A DNA stretch of 64,000 bases from Bacteroidia bacterium (lineage in GTDB: Bacteria > Bacteroidota > Bacteroidia > CAIKAF01). The notes beneath the pieces were generated by a model, which did no database searches, was not told where the DNA came from, and was given only the letters and a program-made list of their open reading frames with translations. Both the position numbers and the translations under genes were made by a program. The number at the start of each line of letters is the position of its first letter. Position 1 is the first letter of the stretch. This document shows, one piece after another, positions 25,516-34,223 of the stretch. The stretch spans positions 1 through 64,000 of the forward strand of contig JACVCJ010000011.1 in assembly GCA_016742095.1 (NCBI GenBank), in the 5' to 3' direction.

Positions 25516-26742
25516 TCAGCCTTTAATATCGTATTCTTTGATCTTACGGTACAGGGTCCTTTCGGAAATACCCAGCTCGGCGGCGGCGTTCTTGCGTTTG
25601 CCGCGGTGTTTCTGCAGGGCCTTTTCGATCAGTTCCTTTTCACGGTCGGTCAGGGAAAGCGTTTCTTCCGTTTCCTCCACATGCTCCTGTTCTTCGATGG
25701 AGTTGGCGCCGGAGTAGTTCACCGGCATATTGGAATTCTGCGTATAGTAATCGCGCTGCACGGGCAGGAAGGCGGAATTGTCTTCGTTCTCATCAAAACT
25801 GATGTGTTTCGATTCCACCATATTACGCACCACCAGTTTCAGTTCGTTCAGTTCCTTGCGCATGTCCAGCATGGCCTTCATCATAAATTCACGGTCTGCC
25901 GGATTTTCGTCCTGCAACGGCGTACCGGCCAGTACGGGCAGATGCCGTTCGCTGTAATCGGGCAGGTATTTCAGCAATACCTCGTGCGAAATAAGACGGT
26001 CCTTTTCGAGGATCGAGATCTGTTCGGCCACGTTCTTCAGCTGGCGTACGTTACCGGGCCAGCGGTAGTTTTCCAGGATACGGGCCGCTTCCGGCGTTAG
26101 TTTAATAACGGGTATGCGGTATTTCTCGGCAAAATCGCCGGAGAATTTACGGAACAGCAGGTTGATGTCCTCGCGGCGTTCGCGCAGGGAGGGAATGCGG
26201 ATCGGCACGGTGTTGAGGCGATAGAACAGGTCCTCACGGAACTTGCCTTTTTCAATGGCCAGGGGCATATTCACATTGGTGGCCGCCACTACACGTACAT
26301 TGGTCTTCTGCACCTTGCTGGCCCCCACGCGGATAAACTCCCCGGTCTCGAGCACACGCAGCAGGCGCACCTGGGTCCCGTGCGGCAGTTCTGCCACTTC
26401 GTCCAGGAAAATGGTACCGCCGTCCACGACTTCAAAATAGCCTTTGCGGGCTTCGGAAGCGCCGGTAAAAGAACCTTTTTCGTGCCCGAACAGCTCACTG
26501 TCGATAGTACCTTCGGGAATCGCACCGCAGTTCACCGCGATAAAATTGTGGTGTTTACGCGGACTGTTGTTGTGTATGATCTTGGAGAAAACCTCTTTAC
26601 CCACCCCGCTCTCACCGGTAATGAGCACCGACAGATCGGTGGGCGACACCTGTATGGCAATTTCAAGCGCCCGGTCCAGGGCCTGCGACACACCGATGAT
26701 GCCGAAACGGTTCTTTATCTCCTGCAGGTTAATTGTACTCAT
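25516..26742 (-). CDS. sigma-54-dependent activator with Fis-type HTH
   Basis: A 408-residue enhancer-binding protein. It begins directly with the AAA+ domain (about 15-250): Walker A GESGVGKE at 43-50, the sigma-54 contact loop GSFTGA at 90-95 (consensus GAFTGA) and Walker B GTIFLDEVAEL near 110. An Asp/Glu-rich linker (around 290-350) leads to the Fis-type HTH (NAAAELGISERTLYRKIKEY) at the end. It lacks an N-terminal sensor, so control by a partner or constitutive activity is likely. It is one base from the miaB stop and 17 from lptE, as in many Bacteroidota genomes. Confidence 0.93.
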   Translation of the reverse strand: MSTINLQEIKNRFGIIGVSQALDRALEIAIQVSPTDLSVLITGESGVGKEVFSKIIHNNSPRKHHNFIAVNCGAIPEGTIDSELFGHEKGSFTGASEARKGYFEVVDGGTIFLDEVAELPHGTQVRLLRVLETGEFIRVGASKVQKTNVRVVAATNVNMPLAIEKGKFREDLFYRLNTVPIRIPSLRERREDINLLFRKFSGDFAEKYRIPVIKLTPEAARILENYRWPGNVRQLKNVAEQISILEKDRLISHEVLLKYLPDYSERHLPVLAGTPLQDENPADREFMMKAMLDMRKELNELKLVVRNMVESKHISFDENEDNSAFLPVQRDYYTQNSNMPVNYSGANSIEEQEHVEETEETLSLTDREKELIEKALQKHRGKRKNAAAELGISERTLYRKIKEYDIKG

Positions 26743-26743
26743 A

Positions 26744-28198
26744 TTAATCGATATACCCCGTAATTTCGGTAAGCAGCGTAGCCGATGTGCAGGCCAGCAC
26801 TTTTACACGGATGTATTTTCCTTTTTCGGCATTTCCCCTGGGGAAAACGCACATTTTATTCTGACTGGTGCGGCCGCAGTATTCCTCCGGGTTCTTTTTG
26901 GAAGGGCCTTCCACCAGTACCTCAAATTCTTTCCCGATGTCGTTCTGGTTGCTCTGCAGTGAGAGACGGCCCTGAAGGTCGATCACTTCCTGCAGACGAC
27001 GGCCTTTCACATCTTCCGGAACATCGTCCTGCATCTTTTTGGCGGCCGGTGTACCGGGACGCTCGCTGTATTTGAACATATAGGCATAATCGAATGCGCT
27101 CTGTTCCATCAGGCTGAGCGTTTCGGCGTGTTCCTCCTCCGTTTCGGTGCAGAAACCGGTAATGATATCCGTTGAGATACCACAGTCCGGGATAATGCGG
27201 CGCACGGCCTCCATACGTTCCAGGTACCATTCGCGCGAATAACCGCGGTTCATTACCGAAAGAACGCGGGTATTACCGCTTTGCACAGGCAGGTGTATGT
27301 ATTTACAGATATTGTTGTGGCGGGCCATTACTTCCAGCACCTTATCGGTAAGATCACGGGGGTGGCTGGTGGTAAAGCGTACGCGCAGCTGCGGACTGAT
27401 GGAAGCCACCATTTCGAGCAGGTCGGCAAAATCCACGGCATTGCTGCGTTCTTCGTCCGTCAGTTTACGGAATTCTTTTTTGGGGCCGCCGCCGAACCAG
27501 AGGTAGCTGTCTACGTTCTGTCCCAGCAGGGTCACTTCGCGGTAGCCGTTCGCAAACAGGTCGCGGGCTTCCTGCATAATGCTCTCAAAATCGCGACTGC
27601 GCTCACGTCCGCGGGTAAAAGGAACCACACAGAAGGTGCACATATTGTCGCAACCGCGCATAATGCTGATGAAGGCCGAAAGTCCATTGCCCGTAAGGCG
27701 CACCGGCGAAATATCGGCATAGGTCTCTTCCAGGCTCAGGAATACGTTCATGCCCTTGTCGCCGTCGGTAGCCTGGTTCACCAGGTTGGGCAGATCGCGG
27801 TATGCATCGGGGCCCACCACCATATCCACCAGTTTTTCTTCCTCGAGGAATTTCTCTTTCAGGCGTTCGGCCATACAACCGAGCACGCCCACCAGCATTT
27901 CGGGCTTGTGTTTCTTGATGCCTTTCAGTTCGGAAAGTCGGTGACGGATGCGCTGTTCCGCATTATCGCGGATGGCACAGGTATTGAGAAAGATCACGTC
28001 GGCCTCTTCCATATTGCGGGTACCGGCATAGCCGTTCTCCGCCATTACCGAGGCTACGATCTCACTGTCCGAGAAATTCATCTGGCAGCCGTAACTCTCG
28101 ATATATACTTTTCCTTTTTCGTTGCTTAACGACGTGCTTACCACGGTAGCTTCCCCCTGGCGCGCCTCGTCGATCACTTTATTTTCTGCAGCGTGCAT
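26744..28198 (-). CDS. miaB: tRNA-2-methylthio-N6-dimethylallyladenosine synthase MiaB
   Basis: MiaB is a methylthiotransferase that modifies A37 of UNN-decoding tRNAs to ms2i6A. The 484-residue protein has the N-terminal MTTase domain with three cysteines ([35 protein letters not shown]), the radical SAM motif CDNMCTFC near residue 185 with RGRERSRD after it, and a C-terminal TRAM domain. It is the first gene of the miaB/sigma-54 activator/lptE operon and has an exact -7 element (28221-28228). Confidence 0.96.
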   Translation of the reverse strand: MHAAENKVIDEARQGEATVVSTSLSNEKGKVYIESYGCQMNFSDSEIVASVMAENGYAGTRNMEEADVIFLNTCAIRDNAEQRIRHRLSELKGIKKHKPEMLVGVLGCMAERLKEKFLEEEKLVDMVVGPDAYRDLPNLVNQATDGDKGMNVFLSLEETYADISPVRLTGNGLSAFISIMRGCDNMCTFCVVPFTRGRERSRDFESIMQEARDLFANGYREVTLLGQNVDSYLWFGGGPKKEFRKLTDEERSNAVDFADLLEMVASISPQLRVRFTTSHPRDLTDKVLEVMARHNNICKYIHLPVQSGNTRVLSVMNRGYSREWYLERMEAVRRIIPDCGISTDIITGFCTETEEEHAETLSLMEQSAFDYAYMFKYSERPGTPAAKKMQDDVPEDVKGRRLQEVIDLQGRLSLQSNQNDIGKEFEVLVEGPSKKNPEEYCGRTSQNKMCVFPRGNAEKGKYIRVKVLACTSATLLTEITGYID

Positions 28199-28220
28199 GT
28201 ACTTTCGTTAAAAACAGCGG

Positions 28221-28228
28221 CAAAGATA
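28221..28228 (-). promoter_or_regulatory. -7 promoter element of miaB
   Basis: On the minus strand this reads TATCTTTG, an exact TAnnTTTG match, 22 bases before the miaB ATG (28198). Confidence 0.5.
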
Positions 28229-28273
28229 GGGAAAAAAGAAAGACCTTCTGACAAAATGACAGAATTTTAAGAC

Positions 28274-30070
28274 TTAGTCCGTCATTTCAAAGACCAGTAC
28301 CTGTAAATTACGTATGGACAGTTTTTCCTGCTGCGGGTTGTAGATGAACAGGTTCACGAAACGGTCGCGTTCATGCGGGTTGGGCAGGTACATACGCTGC
28401 CGGAAATGATAGCCCTCCGTGCCCGGCAGGCGATCGGCATACCAGTTCAGGTGTATGGTACTGAAGTACTCATTGGCCGGCCCCTTTTCAATTTCCTTCA
28501 GCAGAAATTCACTCGTGGGACGATGGTCTGCCTGTATATCCGCCCGGATCTCAAAACACAGATCGATCAGGGCCAGTTCCGTATTTTCATATTTCACCAG
28601 GTCGAAGTACATATCCGAAAACTGCGCGTTATCGGCAAAGTTCAGGGTATCCCGGGGGATGAGGCGGGTCTTCTGTTTCTTTTCGAGCAGGTATTTACCG
28701 TTGTAGGGATCCTGTTCTACAACCGTGTATATATTTTTAAGGCTGTCGTTCCAGGAATCCGGCTCCAGCACCATAAAATCGGCATGCACCAGCGGGTAAT
28801 CGAGCACCTGAATAGTATTGACACCAGCGTCTGAATTATAGTTATAGTACGACCAGCTATACCCCATCATTTTATACCCGCTGATGTAGGCATCATAGCC
28901 GTTTGAATGCGTTTTTACATAGTCAAAGAATGTATGCGGCAGGCGTTCGTTCTTCCAAAAAGTACTGTAATGCAGGTTAAAGCCCGTAAAAAACGTAGCG
29001 GTACAGGCCATGGAAAGACCCAGTATACTAAAGGTACGTACCCGTTCAGAAATAGCAGACCTTTTCAGGGCCAGGAACAGCATGGGCAGCAGCAGCAATA
29101 GCAGGTGCAGGGCCGTGCGGTCTTCCGGGTAGTTCACATGCAGCAGCTTATGCATGAGGATGATCGCCGTTACATTGCCCCAGAAAAGGGCATACAGGGC
29201 CGTTTCGGCAGAAAAAAGCCAGGAAAGCCATTTACGGTCACGCAGCAGGAAAGGCAACAGCAGCAGGCTCAGCAGGGCCAGTCCCAGCAACAGTCCGGCG
29301 CCCCAGATGGTTTCCCGGCCCAGGAGCAGGTCGGCCAGGCTTTGCACCGTATCCTGTATAAAACCGTTCTCGCCGCCGTAGTAGAGGGCTCCGCGCTTCT
29401 TCAGCTCAAAGCTGTAACGCAGTATTTTCTGCAGCCACCAGCCGTTGGCGATAAGCAGTAACGCATGTGTCCATTTTTTCTGGTACAGGGCCAGGCAGCC
29501 CGCAAAACCAAAGGCAATAAGTACAAGGATCAGCAGATTCAGGCTCGCGAGCAGACCGGTCAGGGCAAAAACACTGAGTCCGATAAGGTATTTTATCTTT
29601 TGCTGATCTGTATACGCAGAAAGGTAATACATAACCGCCATGGCACAGGCCAGGCCTATTCCATAGCCTCTTGCATAGCCGAAATACTCGATAAGTGCGG
29701 TCACCGTGAGCAGGGCAACCCCCACAATGGCGCGCTCGGTCTTTTCGAAGAACAGGCCCGTCCATCTATATACGTAAAAAGCATACAGGGGGAAGAACAG
29801 CAGCGATGCCAGGCGCAGTACAAACACCGAACTGCCGAAAAAACGGTAGAAAAAGTGGCTGAGGGCCGAATTCAGGATGTGGTTGTTGGCATCCCAGAAA
29901 GCATCGCCGGGAATATACTTACCGGATTGCACATAAATGAAAAAGGTAGCCACTTCGTCGTGCAGGGGTGGCACAAACCAGGCCCGGGCCAGCAGGTAGA
30001 ACCACACGGTGGCCGCTACGCTCCAGAACAGGTAAAGAGGTTCCTTGGGCTGTACAGGGATCGCTTTCAT
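28274..30070 (-). CDS. large polytopic membrane protein (glycosyltransferase-C-like)
   Basis: A 598-residue protein with about 12 hydrophobic helices in residues 15-400 and a soluble C-terminal domain of about 200 residues. The first extracytoplasmic loop WFVPPLHDEVATFFIYVQSGKYIPGDAFWDANNHILNS contains the acidic residues expected of GT-C (dolichyl-phosphate-mannose-type) glycosyltransferases, as in the ArnT/PMT families. The C-terminal part (DAYISGYKMMGYSWSYYNYNSDAG onward) is probably periplasmic. ATG 30070 is preferred; an in-frame extension to 30334 would overlap the next gene and has no coding character. Substrate unknown. Confidence 0.75.
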   Translation of the reverse strand: MKAIPVQPKEPLYLFWSVAATVWFYLLARAWFVPPLHDEVATFFIYVQSGKYIPGDAFWDANNHILNSALSHFFYRFFGSSVFVLRLASLLFFPLYAFYVYRWTGLFFEKTERAIVGVALLTVTALIEYFGYARGYGIGLACAMAVMYYLSAYTDQQKIKYLIGLSVFALTGLLASLNLLILVLIAFGFAGCLALYQKKWTHALLLIANGWWLQKILRYSFELKKRGALYYGGENGFIQDTVQSLADLLLGRETIWGAGLLLGLALLSLLLLPFLLRDRKWLSWLFSAETALYALFWGNVTAIILMHKLLHVNYPEDRTALHLLLLLLPMLFLALKRSAISERVRTFSILGLSMACTATFFTGFNLHYSTFWKNERLPHTFFDYVKTHSNGYDAYISGYKMMGYSWSYYNYNSDAGVNTIQVLDYPLVHADFMVLEPDSWNDSLKNIYTVVEQDPYNGKYLLEKKQKTRLIPRDTLNFADNAQFSDMYFDLVKYENTELALIDLCFEIRADIQADHRPTSEFLLKEIEKGPANEYFSTIHLNWYADRLPGTEGYHFRQRMYLPNPHERDRFVNLFIYNPQQEKLSIRNLQVLVFEMTD

Positions 30071-30090
30071 CCTGTAAAAATAGGAATCTT

Positions 30091-31314
30091 TTACAGCGGT
30101 GCCAGTTCCCGGCGGCTTTTTACAAAAACAAAGAAGACCAGCGAAGCCAGGGAAAGTACGGCCAGTACGATACTGAAGACCAGGTTCAGCTGCGGGTACA
30201 GCAGGGCCAGGAAAACCCCGTAGGACAATACACGCAGCACTTCGAACACATCGGCGGCGCGGCGCCCTTCGAACAGGTAGGCGATACCGCTCATGTGCAA
30301 TACGCTCAGCAGCGAAAACAGGCAGATCTCCCATACGCTGAAAGCGGCCTGGAACCAGATGACACTGAGACAGAACGCACCCAGCAGGGCAAACTGGGAT
30401 ACGATGTACGCATTACGCCCGCTGTGTATCTGCACGTCGTACTTATGCACTTCCGCGGGCATGTACGGCGTTTCGCGACCGCCCGCATACGCAGGACGCC
30501 AGCCCGGCGGACGGAACCAGTTGCCTATTTTATTCCCCCAGCCTTTGAACGACTTACTTTTCGTATATAATTCAGAAATATAATGGGTATTGAGCCAGAG
30601 CGGATCGAAACTTTTTACACCCGTGGTAATACCGTACACCGGCGTTTCTTCCTCTTCCTGGAAAGTGCCGAACAGGCGGTCCCAGATAATGAGTATGCCG
30701 CCGTGGTTCTTATCAAGGTATTTGGGATTGATGCCGTGATGCACGCGGTGATGCGAAGGGGTATTGAAAATAAATTCGATCACTTTGCCCAGTTTGGGAA
30801 CGTATTCCGTGTGGATCCAGAACTGGTACAGGATATCGATGGCCGATACGAGGATGAACATTTCCACCGGGAAACCGAGAAAGGCAAAAGGCAGGAACAG
30901 CCAGGAAGTGGTAATGGCCTGGAACCAGGGCTGACGCAGCGCCACGGTAAGGTTGTATTCTTCGGAGGAATGATGCACTACGTGACTGGCCCACATAAAG
31001 TTCACCTCATGCCCCAGACGGTGTGCCCAATAGTATACGAGATCGAAGGCAAAGAACAATACAACACTGTACAAAAAAGTAAAAGGTATGCTGAAGATGG
31101 CCCATTTCGACTGTATGTAGGCATAAAGGGCAAAAAGTCCACCTTTGATGAGTATACTAAGCAACTGTTCCCCCAGCCCGATGTGCAGGTTGGTGATGCT
31201 GTCGTTCATACGGAATGCCTGCCTGCGGCGGCGGTACGCCAGCAGCATTTCCCAGCCGATAAGCAGGAAAAAGAAGGGAATTACGTATACGATGTATTTC
31301 ATGGATTCATGCAT
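30091..31314 (-). CDS. sterol desaturase/fatty acid hydroxylase family membrane enzyme
   Basis: A 407-residue membrane protein with the di-iron His clusters of the family: HRLGH (98-102), HVVHH (111-115) and the later HTEYVPKL ... SHHRVHHG. Such enzymes hydroxylate or desaturate lipid substrates; alkylglycerol monooxygenase-like members have the same layout. Several helices are present N-terminally and C-terminally (the last 100 residues contain three helices not needed by the core domain). The ATG at 31314 or the internal ATG at 31302 may be used. It precedes the GT-C-like gene by 20 bases, suggesting a lipid-modification unit. Confidence 0.88.
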   Translation of the reverse strand: MHESMKYIVYVIPFFFLLIGWEMLLAYRRRRQAFRMNDSITNLHIGLGEQLLSILIKGGLFALYAYIQSKWAIFSIPFTFLYSVVLFFAFDLVYYWAHRLGHEVNFMWASHVVHHSSEEYNLTVALRQPWFQAITTSWLFLPFAFLGFPVEMFILVSAIDILYQFWIHTEYVPKLGKVIEFIFNTPSHHRVHHGINPKYLDKNHGGILIIWDRLFGTFQEEEETPVYGITTGVKSFDPLWLNTHYISELYTKSKSFKGWGNKIGNWFRPPGWRPAYAGGRETPYMPAEVHKYDVQIHSGRNAYIVSQFALLGAFCLSVIWFQAAFSVWEICLFSLLSVLHMSGIAYLFEGRRAADVFEVLRVLSYGVFLALLYPQLNLVFSIVLAVLSLASLVFFVFVKSRRELAPL

Positions 31315-31389
31315 AGGCCCAAGGTATTGAACAATAGCTGTATAAAGATACGCAAATACCCGGAAAAGGTATGCACAGCCCCTATTCTT

Positions 31390-32703
31390 CTACAGGGCCG
31401 ACACCCATTGCATCAGCAGGCCGGCGATATAACCGCCGTAGGTACCCAGTGCATAACCCAGCACGGATAACAGTACGCCCACCGAAGCCAGTGCAGGATC
31501 AAAAGCGGCTGCCACCACCGGTGCGGAAGCGGCTCCGCCGATATTGGCCTGACTGCCCACCGCCGCAAAGAAGAAGGGCGCCTTCAGCAGACGGGCCGCC
31601 AGTATAGTGAACAGACCGTGGATCGTGATCCAGATAAGGCCGGTAAGGAAGAACACCGGCGAACCGAACACCGCCATCACGTCCATCTGCATACCGATGG
31701 TAGCCACCAGGATGTATAGCAGCACACTGCCGATATTGCTGGCTCCGGCGCCTTCGAGGTTGCGCAGGGGTGTAAAACTGTACAGCACGCCAAAGGTGGT
31801 GGCCAGCAGTACGATCCAGAAAAAGGCCGAGGTCAGGCTGTATTGTTCCAGCTGCGGGTAATGGGCTGCCAGGAAGGGGGCAATGATATCTGCCAGGAAA
31901 TGTGAAAGCGCCACGGCCCCGAAAGCGGCCCCGGCAATGAGCATAAGATCGGTGGTACCGGGTATGCGCAGGGTTTGTGCACGGAAAAGAGCCGCCCGTG
32001 AACGTACCTCTTCCACCTGGCTTCCGTCGGCACGCAGCCAGCGGTCTATGCGGGCACTGCGGCCGGCACCGTACAACAGCAGGGCCATCCAGATGTAGGC
32101 GGAGAATACGTCCACCGCGATCATGATCGAAAACAGCGCGGAAGAAGGCTGAAATACTTCCTTCATGGCCGTCTGATTGGCTCCGCCGCCGATCCAGGAA
32201 CCGGCAATGGTGCTAAACCCGCGCCAGGCCTCATCGGCACCCGTACCCGTAAAGGCATCCGGGGCCAGTTGCATGGTAAGGAACAGCGCCACCGGGCCGC
32301 CCACGATCACGCCCAGGGAACCCGCCAGGAAAACCAGCAGGGCTTTGGGCCCCAGGCGCAGCAGGGCCTTAAAATCTATGCTAAGCGTAAAAAGTACCAG
32401 GGAAGCCGGCAGCAGGTAATTCTTGGCCATGTCGTACAGCTTTGAATCGGCACCGGAGATAATATGAAAACTGTTCAGCAGACCGGGGATAAAGTAGCAG
32501 AGCAGCAGGCCCGGAACAATATTGAAGAATTTTTTGAGCAGGGGCGTCTGCCGCGAAGAAAGGTAAAAGACCAGGGCCAGCACGCTGCAGAGTATACCGA
32601 AGATCACCGCGTCATTCGTGATCAGTGCGGTAGTTGCGGCGGTATCGGTTGTTTTCTGCAGTACGGACAGGCTGTCCGCGGCAATGGTCGAATCGGCAGG
32701 CAT
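31390..32703 (-). CDS. DUF819 family integral membrane protein
   Basis: A 437-residue protein with about 12 membrane helices and the DUF819 (YjcL-like) signatures FSIDFKALLRLGPKALLVFLAGSLGVIVGGPVAL (starting near residue 100) and TIAGSWIGGGANQTAMKEVFQPS (near 180). The GxGGGxNxTAMKE stretch resembles solute-binding hairpins of secondary carriers. Family function is unknown. It may be transcribed on its own; its start is 106 bases from the next gene's stop. Confidence 0.85.
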   Translation of the reverse strand: MPADSTIAADSLSVLQKTTDTAATTALITNDAVIFGILCSVLALVFYLSSRQTPLLKKFFNIVPGLLLCYFIPGLLNSFHIISGADSKLYDMAKNYLLPASLVLFTLSIDFKALLRLGPKALLVFLAGSLGVIVGGPVALFLTMQLAPDAFTGTGADEAWRGFSTIAGSWIGGGANQTAMKEVFQPSSALFSIMIAVDVFSAYIWMALLLYGAGRSARIDRWLRADGSQVEEVRSRAALFRAQTLRIPGTTDLMLIAGAAFGAVALSHFLADIIAPFLAAHYPQLEQYSLTSAFFWIVLLATTFGVLYSFTPLRNLEGAGASNIGSVLLYILVATIGMQMDVMAVFGSPVFFLTGLIWITIHGLFTILAARLLKAPFFFAAVGSQANIGGAASAPVVAAAFDPALASVGVLLSVLGYALGTYGGYIAGLLMQWVSAL

Positions 32704-32749
32704 AGGCAGTGTTTAAATCGCTCTAAAGTACAATGCCGGCGCCTAAACA

Positions 32750-32784
32750 CAAAAAAAAGCCTGTATTCCGTTCGAAATACAGGC
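32750..32784 (-). terminator. Rho-independent terminator of the small lipoprotein gene
   Basis: On the minus strand GCCTGTATT pairs perfectly with AATACAGGC over an 8-base loop and runs directly into TTTTTTTT. It lies 25 bases after the stop of the gene at 32809-33396. Confidence 0.9.
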
Positions 32785-32808
32785 CCTTCTTTATAGTATG
32801 TTTGCGTA

Positions 32809-33396
32809 TTAGCGGTTTTTCCAGCGGCTCAGCAGGCTGGTATTACCTTCGGTATAGGCCGAAGAAACGCTGGTCGTGTAGGTAAGCGTTTTGGCTTTGG
32901 TATCCCAGATAACGAAGGGGCTGCTGCCATCGTAGCTGCCGTTTGTAATGGACAGGGTCTCGCTGTAGCTGGAGCAGAAATCTTTCAGGATCAGTTTGCG
33001 TTTGGCGTCCACGAACAGTTTGGCATCGCTGGCGCTGGCAAATTTCATTTTGATCTCACCGCAGAGGGTACCGTTCTCTTCGAACAGGCGTTTGGTCTCT
33101 ACCACGGCATTGGTGTATTCGCTTTCGGGGCTGCTGCCGTTCACGTAGTTGCTCATCAGGTCTTCGAAATCGGATTCCAACGTAGATTCTGCCGTTTCAG
33201 CACCTTCTTCGCTTTCTTCACCCTCATCGGAGCCACCTGAGAAAGAACTCATCAGGTTATAATATTTAATGGTCAGGTTTACGCTTCCGTCTTTGTTGAG
33301 CTGGTAGGTAAATTCTTTCTTTTCGCAGGTGAGACAACCTGTAAACAGTATTGCCACGGCGGCAATCAGGGTTACAAATGAGAGTGATTTTTTCAT
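32809..33396 (-). CDS. lipoprotein with acidic linker, function unknown
   Basis: A 195-residue predicted lipoprotein: MKKSLSFVTLIAAVAILFTGC with Cys21, followed by LTCEKKEFTYQLNKDGSVNL (beta). A Ser/Glu/Asp-rich low-complexity segment (SGGSDEGEESEEGAE) spans residues about 50-75, then a mixed domain with RKLILKDFCSSYSETLSITNG. ATG 33396 gives the signal peptide; an upstream in-frame start would add 18 residues without purpose. No family recognised; three Cys outside the lipobox could form a disulfide. It is a monocistronic unit ended by a strong terminator. Confidence 0.8.
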   Translation of the reverse strand: MKKSLSFVTLIAAVAILFTGCLTCEKKEFTYQLNKDGSVNLTIKYYNLMSSFSGGSDEGEESEEGAETAESTLESDFEDLMSNYVNGSSPESEYTNAVVETKRLFEENGTLCGEIKMKFASASDAKLFVDAKRKLILKDFCSSYSETLSITNGSYDGSSPFVIWDTKAKTLTYTTSVSSAYTEGNTSLLSRWKNR

Positions 33397-33520
33397 TTTT
33401 CGTTTCGAGTTTGTGGGCGTAAAGGAACGCAAGATTTTTGTCCCGAGCAAGTAATCGCGCTAAAATGATGCATATGCGTTATGCGGAGCGCGTTACACAA
33501 GAGGCATTGACTCCGTTGTT

Positions 33521-34126
33521 TCAGCGTACGGCAAAGCGGAACACCTCTGTACTGCCCAGTTTACCGGCGAGCGTATCACCGATCTGCACGGCCGAAACCC
33601 CTGCCGGTGTACCGGTATACACCAGGTCGCCCACTTTCAGGGTAACAAAACGGCTCACAAAACTGATAATTTCGTTGAAAGAAAAGATCATATCCGAAGA
33701 AAGACCGCTTTGTACGGTCTGCCCGTTCTTTTCGAGAGAAAAGGCAATATTTTCCGGCATAGCTGCAAAAGGCAGAAAAGTACCGGTCACGGCTGAGCCA
33801 TCGAAGGCCTTGGCTTTTTCCCAGGGCAGGCCTTTCTGTTTAAGCTGCTGCTGAACGTCGCGTGCGGTGAAATCGATACCGGCGGTAATTTCGTTGTAGT
33901 AAGCGGAGGCAAATTCCGGCTCGATGTGCTTGCCCGCCTTGCATATACGCAGTACCAGTTCAATTTCGTGGTGTACGTCCTGCGAAAAGTCGGGCAGGAA
34001 GAACGGATCGTTATTGCGCAGCAGGGCCGTATCGGGTTTCATGAAAAATACGGGTTCCTCAGGCAGGTCATTGTTCAGTTCTTTGGCGTGGTCGGCATAA
34101 TTGCGGCCTATGCAGATAATTTTCAT
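33521..34126 (-). CDS. fumarylacetoacetate hydrolase (FAH) family protein
   Basis: A 201-residue single-domain member of the FAH superfamily, whose enzymes hydrolyse or decarboxylate beta-diketo acids (acylpyruvase, oxaloacetate decarboxylase). It starts MKIICIGRNYADHAKELNNDLPEEPVFFMKP, has the metal-binding VHHEIELVLRI (near residue 50) and DFTARDVQQQLKQKGLPWEKAKAFDGSAV (around 90-118), and ends with DLVYTGTPAGVSAVQIGD. The size and start resemble acylpyruvase-like members. The ATG is four bases after a perfect -7 element, so it is probably leaderless and transcribed alone. Confidence 0.9.
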   Translation of the reverse strand: MKIICIGRNYADHAKELNNDLPEEPVFFMKPDTALLRNNDPFFLPDFSQDVHHEIELVLRICKAGKHIEPEFASAYYNEITAGIDFTARDVQQQLKQKGLPWEKAKAFDGSAVTGTFLPFAAMPENIAFSLEKNGQTVQSGLSSDMIFSFNEIISFVSRFVTLKVGDLVYTGTPAGVSAVQIGDTLAGKLGSTEVFRFAVR

Positions 34127-34130
34127 GCTT

Positions 34131-34138
34131 CAAAAGTA
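34131..34138 (-). promoter_or_regulatory. -7 promoter element of the FAH gene, 4 bases from the start
   Basis: Reads TACTTTTG on the minus strand, an exact TAnnTTTG match. Four bases (AAGC) separate it from the ATG at 34126, predicting a leaderless mRNA. Confidence 0.55.
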
Positions 34139-34223
34139 TCCATTCTCCCTTAATTCCCGCTGGCTTTTTTTCCAGTAAAAGCGTTTGGATCCCACTTGTG
34201 CGTTAAAGCCGTGTAAAAAATAC

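Noticed and set aside
30071-30334. Upstream extension of the GT-C-like gene by 88 codons
   Set aside because: It would overlap the sterol desaturase-family gene and the extension is Arg/Pro/Cys-rich without coding character.
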